A stretch of 40,958 nt of DNA, from assembly GCA_964500895.1 (NCBI GenBank), contig CAZCQP010000022.1:1-40958 (forward strand), in the 5' to 3' direction. The stretch is from CAZCQP01 sp964500895. GTDB taxonomy: Bacteria > Bacillota > Clostridia > Lachnospirales > JAISER01. The position numbers and the translations under genes were made by a program. A model generated the notes under the pieces. That model was given only the letters and a program-made list of their open reading frames with translations, made no database searches and had not been told where the DNA came from. Of this stretch, positions 7,582-15,019 are shown piece after piece. Numbering within the stretch: the stretch's first letter is position 1; each line of letters starts with the position of its first letter.

Positions 7582-9399
7582 TTATTCTACAGTAACACTT
7601 TTGGCTAAATTCCGTGGCTTATCAATATCCAAGCCTTTGTTAGCCGCTACATAATAGCTGAACAGCTGCAAAATAATCACTGACAGTGATGGCGAAAACA
7701 GCTCATGCACAGGCGGCAAATGGATGGTGGACAGCTTTTGGTCATACACATCCTGGCCATGGCCAAAAGTTCCAATAAGCAGCACCTTCGCCCCTCGGCT
7801 CACCACCTGTTCCACGTTGCTGGCTATTTTTGTAGCAAGCCCTTCACAGCAGGAAATGGCCACCACCAGGGTGTCCTCTTCCACTAAGGAAATGGTGCCG
7901 TGCTTCAGCTCTCCGCCGGCGTAGGCTTCCGAATGGATATAAGAAATTTCCTTCAGCTTCAAAGAGCCTTCCATGGCTATGGCATAGTCAATGTTGCGGC
8001 CAATGAAAAAGATGCTTTTGTAGCCGATGCAGTTGGTGGCGTAGTGTTGAATATGGTCCAACTGTTTAAACAGTTCCGTCACTTTTTGGGGCAGTGTTTG
8101 AATGTCTTTTAATAAATCCTGTGCGGTATGTTCAGATACCTGGCCCAGTTTTCTTGCAAATTTAACAGCCAATATATAAAGCAACGCCAACTGTGCAGAA
8201 AATGCTTTTGTGGTGGCCACTGCAATTTCTGGCCCTGCCAGGGTATAAATGGTGTGGTCTGTTTCTTTTGCAATGGTGCTGCCAATGACGTTTACAATGG
8301 AAAGGGTGGTGGCACCTCTGGTTTTGGCTTCCCGCATGGCTGCAATGGTGTCGGCTGTTTCGCCGGACTGGCTAATGAGGATAACCAGCGTTTTGGCATT
8401 AATGATTGGGTCTTTATACCGAAATTCGCTGGCCAGTTCCACTTCCACAGACACCCGGCACAACCGCTCAAATACGTATTTGGCCACAAAACCTGCGTTG
8501 TAAGCAGAGCCACAGGCGGTGATGACGATTTTATCAAAAGCATCCACGTTTAATTGTTGAATAACGCTGAAATTATCGCCGGTGCACAGGGCGGAATGGA
8601 TGGTATTCTGCAACACCTTGGGCTGCTCCATAATTTCTTTCAGCATAAAGTGGGGGTAGCCGCCTTTTTCCGCACTGTCAAACGTCCAGGTGATGGTTTC
8701 CAGGGGTTTGTCTACGATGTCCTTGTCTCTGTTATAAAACTGAACGCTGCCTTTTTGCAGCACCGCAATTTCTTTGTCTTCCAGATAGTATACTTTTGAT
8801 GTGTGTTTTAATACGGCGGGTACGTCGGAGGCAATAAAATGCCCATGTTCGGATACGCCGATAATCAAGGGGTTATCCTTTTTCACCGCCAAAAGCTTAT
8901 CCGGTTCGTCTAAACACATGATGCCCAAGGCGTAGGAACCTTCTAAAGTATTCACCACTTGAATAAGGGTATCCATAATGTCGCCCTTATAATAATATTC
9001 CGCCAGCTGTGCCACCACTTCGCTGTCGGTTTCAGAGGTGAAAGAGATGCCCTTTTTTTCTAATTGACGGCGTAATTGTTTGTAGTTTTCAATGATGCCG
9101 TTGTGCACAATGGCAATTTTGTTCTGATGCCCCAAATGGGGGTGGGAATTGATGTTGGAAGGTTCCCCATGGGTGGCCCAGCGTGTATGGCCAATGCCCA
9201 TAAAACCTTGAATGGGGGCTGTGGCCAATGCGTCCTCTAGAACAGACAGCCGCCCTTTACGCTTGACCACTTCAAAGCCTTCGTTAGCGTAAACGGCCAG
9301 GCCTGCCGAATCGTATCCTCTGTATTCCAGCTTTTTTAATCCGTCCAGAATGATGGGTACTGCGTTTTCGCATCCCACATAGCCAATGATGCCGCACAT
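7582..9399 (-). CDS. glmS: Glutamine--fructose-6-phosphate aminotransferase (isomerising)
   Basis: This 605-residue enzyme makes glucosamine-6-phosphate for cell-wall amino sugars. It begins MCGIIGYVG, so C2 becomes the N-terminal glutaminase nucleophile. The glutaminase domain runs to about residue 230, and two SIS sugar-isomerase domains follow (ISQSGETADT in the first). It ends PRNLAKSVTVE, the standard tail. The ATG at 9399 follows AAAGGGGG by 8 nt; the open frame reaches further upstream but lacks the MCGI start. The roughly 150-nt leader has a perfect promoter and an AAAGGC hexaloop hairpin at its 5' end. I found no glmS ribozyme core there. Confidence 0.97.
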   Translation of the reverse strand: MCGIIGYVGCENAVPIILDGLKKLEYRGYDSAGLAVYANEGFEVVKRKGRLSVLEDALATAPIQGFMGIGHTRWATHGEPSNINSHPHLGHQNKIAIVHNGIIENYKQLRRQLEKKGISFTSETDSEVVAQLAEYYYKGDIMDTLIQVVNTLEGSYALGIMCLDEPDKLLAVKKDNPLIIGVSEHGHFIASDVPAVLKHTSKVYYLEDKEIAVLQKGSVQFYNRDKDIVDKPLETITWTFDSAEKGGYPHFMLKEIMEQPKVLQNTIHSALCTGDNFSVIQQLNVDAFDKIVITACGSAYNAGFVAKYVFERLCRVSVEVELASEFRYKDPIINAKTLVILISQSGETADTIAAMREAKTRGATTLSIVNVIGSTIAKETDHTIYTLAGPEIAVATTKAFSAQLALLYILAVKFARKLGQVSEHTAQDLLKDIQTLPQKVTELFKQLDHIQHYATNCIGYKSIFFIGRNIDYAIAMEGSLKLKEISYIHSEAYAGGELKHGTISLVEEDTLVVAISCCEGLATKIASNVEQVVSRGAKVLLIGTFGHGQDVYDQKLSTIHLPPVHELFSPSLSVIILQLFSYYVAANKGLDIDKPRNLAKSVTVE

Positions 9400-9534
9400 G
9401 GAAAATCCCCCTTTATGATACTTACGCAAGCTTGCCTCAGCTTTTTGTATCACGCAAAAAGACGCCCATCACATGATGCATTGTAAGTTTAAGAAACGGT
9501 TCAACCAGCTTAAACGAAGTTATGCACAATCTGA

Positions 9535-9550
9535 TGAACGCCTTTGTTCA
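9535..9550 (-). promoter_or_regulatory. ANTAR-type hexaloop hairpin in glmS leader
   Basis: On the minus strand TGAAC-AAAGGC-GTTCA forms a 5-bp stem with a six-base loop having A at position 1 and G at position 4, the signature of ANTAR target loops. It begins about 3 nt after the predicted transcription start. No clear second hexaloop or strong terminator follows, so the mechanism at this site is uncertain. Confidence 0.5.
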
Positions 9551-9559
9551 CAAGCAAAT

Positions 9560-9588
9560 ATTATACCTATAGTTAATAATTTTGTCAA
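9560..9588 (-). promoter_or_regulatory. Sigma-A promoter of glmS operon
   Basis: On the minus strand TTGACA (9588-9583) and TATAAT (9565-9560) are both consensus and 17 bp apart. The predicted start is near 9553, giving a leader of about 150 nt before glmS. Confidence 0.85.
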
Positions 9589-9645
9589 CCGACCAAAAAT
9601 GTTTTTCACCACATACTTGCCGTAAAAGTTATTAAAATTTTCTGG

Positions 9646-9674
9646 TTGACAAAGCAGAATGTATATGGTAACCT
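9646..9674 (+). promoter_or_regulatory. Promoter of glnN
   Basis: TTGACA (9646-9651) is followed after 17 bp by TAACCT (9669-9674) with an upstream TGG, giving an extended -10 (TGGTAACCT). The predicted start near 9681 places the hexaloop hairpin at the very 5' end of the transcript. Confidence 0.6.
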
Positions 9675-9685
9675 TTCTGTGAAAA

Positions 9686-9699
9686 CAGCAAAGGCGCTG
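9686..9699 (+). promoter_or_regulatory. ANTAR-type antiterminator hairpin in glnN leader
   Basis: CAGC-AAAGGC-GCTG forms a stem with the same AAAGGC hexaloop as in the glmS leader. Its bases 9690-9698 are also the 5' arm of the terminator that follows, so the two folds exclude each other. Binding by the ANTAR protein encoded at 6972 would favour this fold and let transcription reach glnN. Confidence 0.65.
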
Positions 9700-9729
9700 G
9701 ACATTTGTCCTTAGCGCCTTTATTTTTTT
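9690..9729 (+). terminator. Intrinsic terminator (attenuator) in glnN leader
   Basis: AAAGGCGCT and AGCGCCTTT pair, with an inner GGAC/GTCC stem, and the hairpin is followed by a run of seven T. It lies between the glnN promoter and start, where no gene precedes it, so it is an attenuator rather than a gene-end terminator. Confidence 0.8.
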
Positions 9730-9764
9730 ATAAAATTATCCAGATGCGTACAGGAGGTTTTACG

Positions 9765-11858
9765 ATGAACGATATTCCTCAAATGTTTGGAAGCATGGTA
9801 TTTAACGATGCCGCTATGCAGGCCAGGTTACCAAAAGATACGTACAAGGCCCTTAAAAAGACCATTGCCCATGGGGCTAGATTAGACCGGGATATGGCCC
9901 ATGTAGTGGCCAATGCCATGAAAGATTGGGCCATTGAAAAAGGGGCTACCCATTTCACCCACTGGTTCCAGCCCATGACAGGCATTACCGCAGAAAAGCA
10001 CGATAGCTTTATTTCCCCTGCGGGTGACGGCAAAGTGATTATGGAATTTTCTGGCAAAGAGTTGGTGCGAGGTGAACCGGATGCTTCCAGTTTTCCTTCA
10101 GGCGGTTTGCGTGTAACTTTTGAAGCCAGAGGCTATACGGTGTGGGATGCCACGTCCTATGCCTTTGTGAAAGATGGCACCCTGTATATTCCCACAGCCT
10201 TTTGCTCCTATAGCGGAGAAGCGCTGGACAAAAAAACGCCGTTGCTGCGGTCTATGCAAACCATTAACCAGCAAGCGTTGCGCATTGTTAAGCTATTTGG
10301 CAATACGTCTGTGCAACGGGTGAACACCACGGTTGGGGCAGAGCAGGAATACTTTTTAATTGACAAAGACGTGTACTTAAAACGGCCAGACTTGATGTAT
10401 GCCGGCAGAACACTTTTTGGCGCAAGGCCACCAAAAGGCCAAGAGCTGGACGACCATTATTTTGGCAGCATTAAATCCAAGGTGTCTGCCTTTATGAAAG
10501 AGCTGGAAGAGGAGTTGTGGAAGCTGGGTGTTTTGGCTAAAACCAAACACAATGAAGCAGCGCCTGCGCAACACGAACTGGCTCCTATCTTTACCACCAC
10601 CAACATTGCCACAGACCACAACCAGCTAACCATGGATTTAATGAAAAGCATCGCAAACAAACATGGTTTGGCCTGCTTACTCCATGAAAAGCCTTTTGCA
10701 GGGGTGAATGGCAGCGGAAAGCATGTGAACTGGTCTCTTTCCACCGATACAGGGGTGAACTTGTTAGAACCCGGCGATACCCCCTATGAAAATGCGCAGT
10801 TCCTTTTGTTTTTGGTAGCTGTTATCCGGGCAGTAGACCTTTACCAAGACATGCTTCGGGTGTCTGTAGCAGGAGCTGGCAATGACCACAGACTGGGCGC
10901 CCATGAAGCCCCACCTGCCATTGTATCTATGTTTTTAGGGGATGAACTGACGGAAATATTAGAAGCCATTGAAACCGGGGCAGAATACCACGGTAAAGAA
11001 AAGCTGCAAATGCAAATTGGTGTGGCCATGTTGCCCCATTTCCCAAAAGATACAACCGACCGTAACCGGACGTCACCCTTTGCTTTCACCGGCAATAAAT
11101 TTGAATTCCGTATGCTGGGTTCCAGCTTTTCTGTGGCGGGCCCATGCATTGTGCTGAACACCATTGTGGCCGAAGTATTGCAAGAATTTGCAGACATTTT
11201 GGAAAACGCCAAAGATTTTCAAGCTGAATTGGCCAAGCTGATTAAGCAAACCATTCAACAGCACAAACGCATTATTTTCAACGGCAACAACTATTCCGAG
11301 GAATGGGTGGTTGAAGCGGAAAAAAGAGGTTTGTCCAACTTAAAAACCTCTGTGGAAGCCTTGCCTGCGTTTATTCACCAAAAAAATATTGATGTTTTTA
11401 CGAAGCATCAAGTGTTTACGGAAAGTGAAATTTATTCCCGGTACGAAATTCTGTTGGAAGGGTACTGCAAAGCCATTCATATTGAAGCGTTAACCATGGT
11501 GGATATGGTGAAAAAAGAAATTTTGCCTTCCAGCATCAGCTACCAAAATGAATTGGCACAATTGATGATTAGCAAAAAGGCGTGCGGTGTTTCTTTCGAT
11601 TGCACATTAGAAGAACATTTGCTTGAAAAGCTTTCAAAGCAATCGGCTTGTCTGTTTAAAAAGCTGGAAGTGCTGGAAAGTGCTTTGGTGGAAGCGAAAT
11701 CTTACTCCGAAACGTTGCCATTGGCGCAGTTTTATAGAGACACCATTTTTAACCAAATGTCTGAAATTCGGTTGATTGTGGATGCCATGGAAACCAGCAT
11801 TGCCAAAAAACATTGGGCACTGCCGAATTATTCTGAAATTTTCTATAGCGTTAACTAA
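9765..11858 (+). CDS. glnN: Glutamine synthetase type III
   Basis: This 697-residue enzyme joins ammonia and glutamate to glutamine with ATP. Its length and sequence (MFGSMVFND near the N-terminus, FPSGGLRVTFEARGYTVWD split around the GSIII N-domain, GAGNDHRLGAHEAPPAI, and RNRTSPFAFTGNKFEFR) identify type III, which forms dodecamers unlike GSI or GSII. The ATG at 9765 follows CAGGAGG by 7 nt; the open frame upstream runs through the leader hairpin and is not used. Expression is probably controlled by antitermination through the leader hairpin and the neighbouring ANTAR protein. Confidence 0.96.
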   Translation: MNDIPQMFGSMVFNDAAMQARLPKDTYKALKKTIAHGARLDRDMAHVVANAMKDWAIEKGATHFTHWFQPMTGITAEKHDSFISPAGDGKVIMEFSGKELVRGEPDASSFPSGGLRVTFEARGYTVWDATSYAFVKDGTLYIPTAFCSYSGEALDKKTPLLRSMQTINQQALRIVKLFGNTSVQRVNTTVGAEQEYFLIDKDVYLKRPDLMYAGRTLFGARPPKGQELDDHYFGSIKSKVSAFMKELEEELWKLGVLAKTKHNEAAPAQHELAPIFTTTNIATDHNQLTMDLMKSIANKHGLACLLHEKPFAGVNGSGKHVNWSLSTDTGVNLLEPGDTPYENAQFLLFLVAVIRAVDLYQDMLRVSVAGAGNDHRLGAHEAPPAIVSMFLGDELTEILEAIETGAEYHGKEKLQMQIGVAMLPHFPKDTTDRNRTSPFAFTGNKFEFRMLGSSFSVAGPCIVLNTIVAEVLQEFADILENAKDFQAELAKLIKQTIQQHKRIIFNGNNYSEEWVVEAEKRGLSNLKTSVEALPAFIHQKNIDVFTKHQVFTESEIYSRYEILLEGYCKAIHIEALTMVDMVKKEILPSSISYQNELAQLMISKKACGVSFDCTLEEHLLEKLSKQSACLFKKLEVLESALVEAKSYSETLPLAQFYRDTIFNQMSEIRLIVDAMETSIAKKHWALPNYSEIFYSVN

Positions 11859-11878
11859 TAATTCAGTAAAATAAAACG

Positions 11879-11899
11879 GGACGGCTAGGTAAGCCGTCC
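11879..11899 (+). terminator. Stem-loop after glnN
   Basis: GGACGGCT and AGCCGTCC form an 8-bp stem with a 5-nt loop 20 bp after the glnN stop. The T tract is poor (TTAC), though a weaker CGCA/TGCG pair followed by TTTTT lies just beyond, ending near 11935. Confidence 0.5.
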
Positions 11900-11990
11900 T
11901 TACAGGGCGCATACTCACACATAAAGTGCGTTTTTAAATAAAAAGCGTATGGACCCTGCCTTGTTATTATGTGCCGAAGTGGCTATATTA

Positions 11991-12179
11991 TTACTTGATT
12001 AAATTGGCAACATATAATTGCATTTCGCCTTTTGAACGAATCTGGTGGGTGCCGTTGATGACGACCTGCTTTTGAGCATCCGGCAAGTTGGCGAAATAGG
12101 TCATGGCTTCTGGGTTCATCGCCAGGGCCATGCCAAGCCCGATGGGAATATCTACACCATTCACTAAATTTCTATCCAT
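11991..12179 (-). CDS. Small hypothetical protein
   Basis: This encodes a 62-residue protein beginning MDRNLVNGVDIPIGLGMALAMNPEAM. The ATG at 12179 has AGGAG with 6-nt spacing; an ATG one codon upstream has only 3-nt spacing. The good ribosome binding site, the isolated location and the hydrophobic-then-basic pattern (GMALAMNPEAMTYFANLP, later IRSKGEM) suggest a real short gene. I believe similar short proteins occur in Clostridia, but I cannot name a function. It has no signal peptide or clear membrane span. Confidence 0.65.
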   Translation of the reverse strand: MDRNLVNGVDIPIGLGMALAMNPEAMTYFANLPDAQKQVVINGTHQIRSKGEMQLYVANLIK

Positions 12180-12229
12180 CATAAACTCCTTTTTGTTTTA
12201 TCATTTAACGCATGTGCATAAATTATGCA

Positions 12230-12397
12230 CTAAGAACCTGTATTCATAAACGAAACGCCGCCTTTTCGGCTAATTTTACGCCATACTGCGTTAAATTTTC
12301 TTGAAATACCTCAAGGGTATTCCTGCGAAAATTTGCCTTGCCTGGCAAAAAATTCGCTCGAAAATCCAGCATTCCTTATTATAAATACAGATTCTAG
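12230..12397. repeat. Dispersed MITE-like repeat, copy 2
   Basis: This 168-bp unit is almost identical to the repeat at 5396 in the same orientation, with the same internal inverted repeats and a left end of CTAAGAACCTGTATTCATAA. The right end is more diverged (ATAAATACAGATTCTAG). Only a few substitutions separate the two copies over the central 130 bp. No gene lies in 12180-12516 apart from this repeat, a terminator and a promoter. Confidence 0.85.
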
Positions 12398-12427
12398 AAA
12401 GCTGCCAACTAACGGCGGCTTTTTTTG
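12398..12427 (+). terminator. Intrinsic terminator before ogt promoter
   Basis: AAAGCTGCC pairs with GGCGGCTTT (one G-T pair) and is followed by seven T. The middle arm GGCGGC could instead pair with GCCGCC at 12431-12436. It lies immediately after the repeat and upstream of the ogt promoter, so it shields ogt from read-through. Confidence 0.65.
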
Positions 12428-12451
12428 TTTGCCGCCGACCATTACACAGCG

Positions 12452-12480
12452 TTGCCTTTTGACAGACATTCTTTTATAAT
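12452..12480 (+). promoter_or_regulatory. Promoter of ogt and the sigma-54 activator gene
   Basis: TTGCCT and TATAAT are 17 bp apart, with a predicted start near 12487, 30 bp before the ogt start codon. A TTGACA inside the spacer is too close to the -10 to serve. Confidence 0.55.
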
Positions 12481-12516
12481 TAAAAAAACACGGCGAAAGC
12501 AGGGGGGGTATTTGTG

Positions 12517-12978
12517 ATGCAGGACATCTATGTTTCACCGGTGGGAGAACTGTTACTGGAAAGCGACGGTCAGCATTTAACAGGCTTGTATTTTTTAGAG
12601 GAAGGCCACGGGATTCTTCCAGATAATGAGAAAGCAGAGGTTTTTAGCCTGTGCAAAGCACAGCTGGACGCTTATTTTGCAGGACGTTTAAAAGTTTTTA
12701 CCCTTCCTCTACGGCTGGAAGGCACACCTTTTCGCCAAAAGGTATGGCAGGCGTTACAGCACATTCCTTATGGTGCAACACAATCCTATAAAGACGTGGC
12801 GCTGGCCATTGACCAACCATTGGCCATGCGGGCGGTTGGGGGAGCCAACCATCACAACCCCGTGAGCATCATTGTGCCTTGCCACCGGGTGGTGGGGGCA
12901 GATGGCAGCCTCACCGGCTACGGCGGCGGCATGTGGCGCAAGGAATGGCTTTTAAATCACGAAAAAGCACAGCTGTGA
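12517..12978 (+). CDS. ogt: Methylated-DNA--protein-cysteine methyltransferase
   Basis: This 153-residue protein removes O6-alkyl groups from guanine by suicidal transfer to its own cysteine. The active site C122 lies in IIVPCHRVVG, after the helix-turn-helix FRQKVWQALQHIPYG split around the arginine finger region (MRAVGGAN). The ATG at 12517 lies 8 nt after AGGGGGGG; a GTG one codon upstream is possible. It is followed after 19 bp by the sigma-54 activator gene, so the two may be co-transcribed, although a functional link is not evident. Confidence 0.94.
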   Translation: MQDIYVSPVGELLLESDGQHLTGLYFLEEGHGILPDNEKAEVFSLCKAQLDAYFAGRLKVFTLPLRLEGTPFRQKVWQALQHIPYGATQSYKDVALAIDQPLAMRAVGGANHHNPVSIIVPCHRVVGADGSLTGYGGGMWRKEWLLNHEKAQL

Positions 12979-12997
12979 TTGTAGAAGGAGTGTCTGT

Positions 12998-14773
12998 ATG
13001 GTGGTTCTGAAAGATATATCCGAAACGGTACAGCAAGTGGCAGACGCTATGGCAGCGGTATTAAACATGGAAGTGGAAATTGTAGGCACAGACTTGGTGC
13101 GTGTGGCGGGTACAGGGGACGCCAGGGACAAAATTGGCTTGCGGGCGGCTTACGGGGTGATTACAAATGTTGTTCACCACAAAAAAGAAGCCATTCTAGT
13201 GGCTAAACCCGGCCAGCACCCATACTGCGCCGGATGTGCCTTGTTTGGCCGTTGCTTTTACCGGGCGCAGATTATTTACCCCATTATATACCATGGCCAA
13301 AGCGTGGGCTCCATTAGCTTAATCACTTTTAATGAAGTGCAGGAGAAAGCGCTGTTGGAAAACCGGGAACGGTTGATGGATTTTTTAAGCCGTATGGCAG
13401 ACTTGATGGCCAGCAAAATGGCAGAGCAGCATTTGTATGAACGGGTAATTGTGGCATCGTCGGAGCTTCAGGCGGTGATTAATGCCGTGGAGCAGGGGAT
13501 TGTGGCGGTGGATACACAGGGCAGGGTGACCCATATGAATGTACCGGCGGAAAAGCTGTTGCGCTTGTCTGCCAGGGAAATGGTGGGGCAAAGCTTTGAA
13601 GACATGAACCTGGGCGCTGCGTTGGTTCGTGTGGCCAAAACGGGAAAAGGGTACGCTAAAAGAGAAATGTTGTTTAAAAACAAGAGCGGCTATTCGGTGC
13701 GTCTCTTATCCAGTGCCCAGCCCATTTTTGCAGACGGTAAGCTGATTGGGGCAGTGTCGGTTATTCAAGATATTGAAAGTGTGGGCAAGTTGATTCACTC
13801 CTTGTCTGGCGGCACAGGCTCTGGGCTGGAAAATATTTTGGGCAAAAGCCAAACGGTTTTACACATGAAGGCGCAGATTAAACGCATTGCCGGAAGCAGC
13901 ACCTCTGTGCTTATCCGCGGGGAAAGCGGCACAGGTAAAGAACTGGTTGCCCGGGCTATACATATGGAAAGCCAAAGGCAGTACGCCCCCTTTATTGCCA
14001 TCAATTGCAGCGCCATTCCAGAAACCCTTCTAGAAAGCGAACTGTTCGGGTACGAGGACGGTTCTTTCACCGGTGCAAAAAAGGGCGGCAAAGTGGGGAA
14101 GTTTGAATTTGCCCAGCAAGGCACCCTATTTTTAGATGAAATTGGGGATATGCCGTTGCATTTACAAAGCAAGCTGCTGCGTGTGCTGGAGGAGAAAAAG
14201 TTCGAGCGTATAGGGGGCAACACGTCCATCAAGTTGGAAGCCAGGCTGATTACCGCCACCAATCGCAATTTGGAGGACATGCTGGCCAAGGGGGAATTTC
14301 GGGAGGATCTATATTACCGCATTAACGTTATCCCTTTTTACGCTCCACCTTTAAGGGAGCGGCCGGAAGACATTGAGTTGCTGTTGACCCACTTTTTGCA
14401 GTATTACAGCACCATGCTGAAAAAGGAAGGGCTGGCTTTTTCCAATGAAGCCAAAGCAGTGTTGATGCAGTATGCATGGCCAGGCAACATCCGGGAGCTG
14501 CAAAACACGGTGGAATATTGTATGCATATGGCGGAAGGTGATGACATTCAGCTTAGCCATTTACCCCAACGGCTGTTCCAGGGTACCCAAGGCAATACAA
14601 GCGTGCCCATGCCTAAAACTTTTGCGGCCATGGAAAAAATGCTCATCACCGAAGCGTTAAGCCGGTTTGGTACTACGTTAGAGGGGAAAAAACAAGCGGC
14701 AGAGGCTTTGGGCATTGGCCTAACCACTTTATACCGCAAAGGAAAAAAATATCAGGTGCCTTCTTTTGATTAA
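12998..14773 (+). CDS. Sigma-54-dependent activator with PAS and Fis domains
   Basis: This 591-residue enhancer-binding protein opens sigma-54 promoters using ATP. The N-terminal sensor (about 1-140) carries C77-x2-C80-x5-C86 (HPYCAGCALFGRC), which might bind a metal, iron-sulfur cluster or corrinoid. A PAS domain follows (about 150-260). The AAA+ domain has Walker A GESGTGKE at 308-315, Walker B FLDEIGD and loop 1 as GSFTGA in place of the usual GAFTGA. A Fis-type helix-turn-helix closes the protein (KKQAAEALGIGLTTLYRK). GAAGGAG lies 7 nt before the ATG. The gene faces, and is the obvious regulator of, the -24/-12 promoter that starts the methyltransferase cluster. Confidence 0.93.
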   Translation: MVVLKDISETVQQVADAMAAVLNMEVEIVGTDLVRVAGTGDARDKIGLRAAYGVITNVVHHKKEAILVAKPGQHPYCAGCALFGRCFYRAQIIYPIIYHGQSVGSISLITFNEVQEKALLENRERLMDFLSRMADLMASKMAEQHLYERVIVASSELQAVINAVEQGIVAVDTQGRVTHMNVPAEKLLRLSAREMVGQSFEDMNLGAALVRVAKTGKGYAKREMLFKNKSGYSVRLLSSAQPIFADGKLIGAVSVIQDIESVGKLIHSLSGGTGSGLENILGKSQTVLHMKAQIKRIAGSSTSVLIRGESGTGKELVARAIHMESQRQYAPFIAINCSAIPETLLESELFGYEDGSFTGAKKGGKVGKFEFAQQGTLFLDEIGDMPLHLQSKLLRVLEEKKFERIGGNTSIKLEARLITATNRNLEDMLAKGEFREDLYYRINVIPFYAPPLRERPEDIELLLTHFLQYYSTMLKKEGLAFSNEAKAVLMQYAWPGNIRELQNTVEYCMHMAEGDDIQLSHLPQRLFQGTQGNTSVPMPKTFAAMEKMLITEALSRFGTTLEGKKQAAEALGIGLTTLYRKGKKYQVPSFD

Positions 14774-14841
14774 TTTTCATATTGAAAATTATTTTCATTA
14801 TGAAAATACAATTTCTTTAACATTATTTTCATTTTGAAAAT
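14773..14841 (+). promoter_or_regulatory. Triple 17-bp palindrome, probable activator binding sites
   Basis: ATTTTCATATTGAAAAT (14773-14789), ATTTTCATTATGAAAAT (14791-14807) and ATTTTCATTTTGAAAAT (14825-14841) share ATTTTCAT-N-TTGAAAAT-like symmetry. Their centres lie 18 and 34 bp apart and about 120-175 bp upstream of the -24 element, the usual distance for sigma-54 enhancers. Confidence 0.75.
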
Positions 14842-14903
14842 TATCATGTTCAATTCTATACACGTCTTTTTAATTACAATCAAATTTCCAGAGTTTAAAA
14901 AAT

Positions 14904-14929
14904 GAAAAAGGCGCAAATGCGCCATTTTT
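14904..14929 (+). terminator. Terminator after the activator gene
   Basis: GGCGCA and TGCGCC pair around a 2-base turn, flanked by A-rich and ATTTTTAATTTT sequence. It ends transcription from the activator gene upstream of the sigma-54 promoter. Confidence 0.7.
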
Positions 14930-14954
14930 AATTTTACATAAAAAAATTTAAAAT

Positions 14955-14970
14955 TGGCACGGTGTTTGCA
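14955..14970 (+). promoter_or_regulatory. Sigma-54 (-24/-12) promoter
   Basis: TGGCACG-N4-TTGCA matches the sigma-54 consensus at every conserved base, with T also preceding and AT-rich sequence upstream. The predicted start near 14980 is about 40 bp before the MmgE/PrpD gene. Confidence 0.9.
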
Positions 14971-15019
14971 TGTTTAGTTTTTAACAAATGCATGGCAACC
15001 ACATTTCTTGGAGGACTTT

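Noticed and set aside
9400..9552. glmS ribozyme in the glmS leader
   Set aside because: The conserved catalytic core sequence of the ribozyme was not found on the minus strand; the AGCGCC-like stretch near 9713 belongs to the glnN terminator on the other side.
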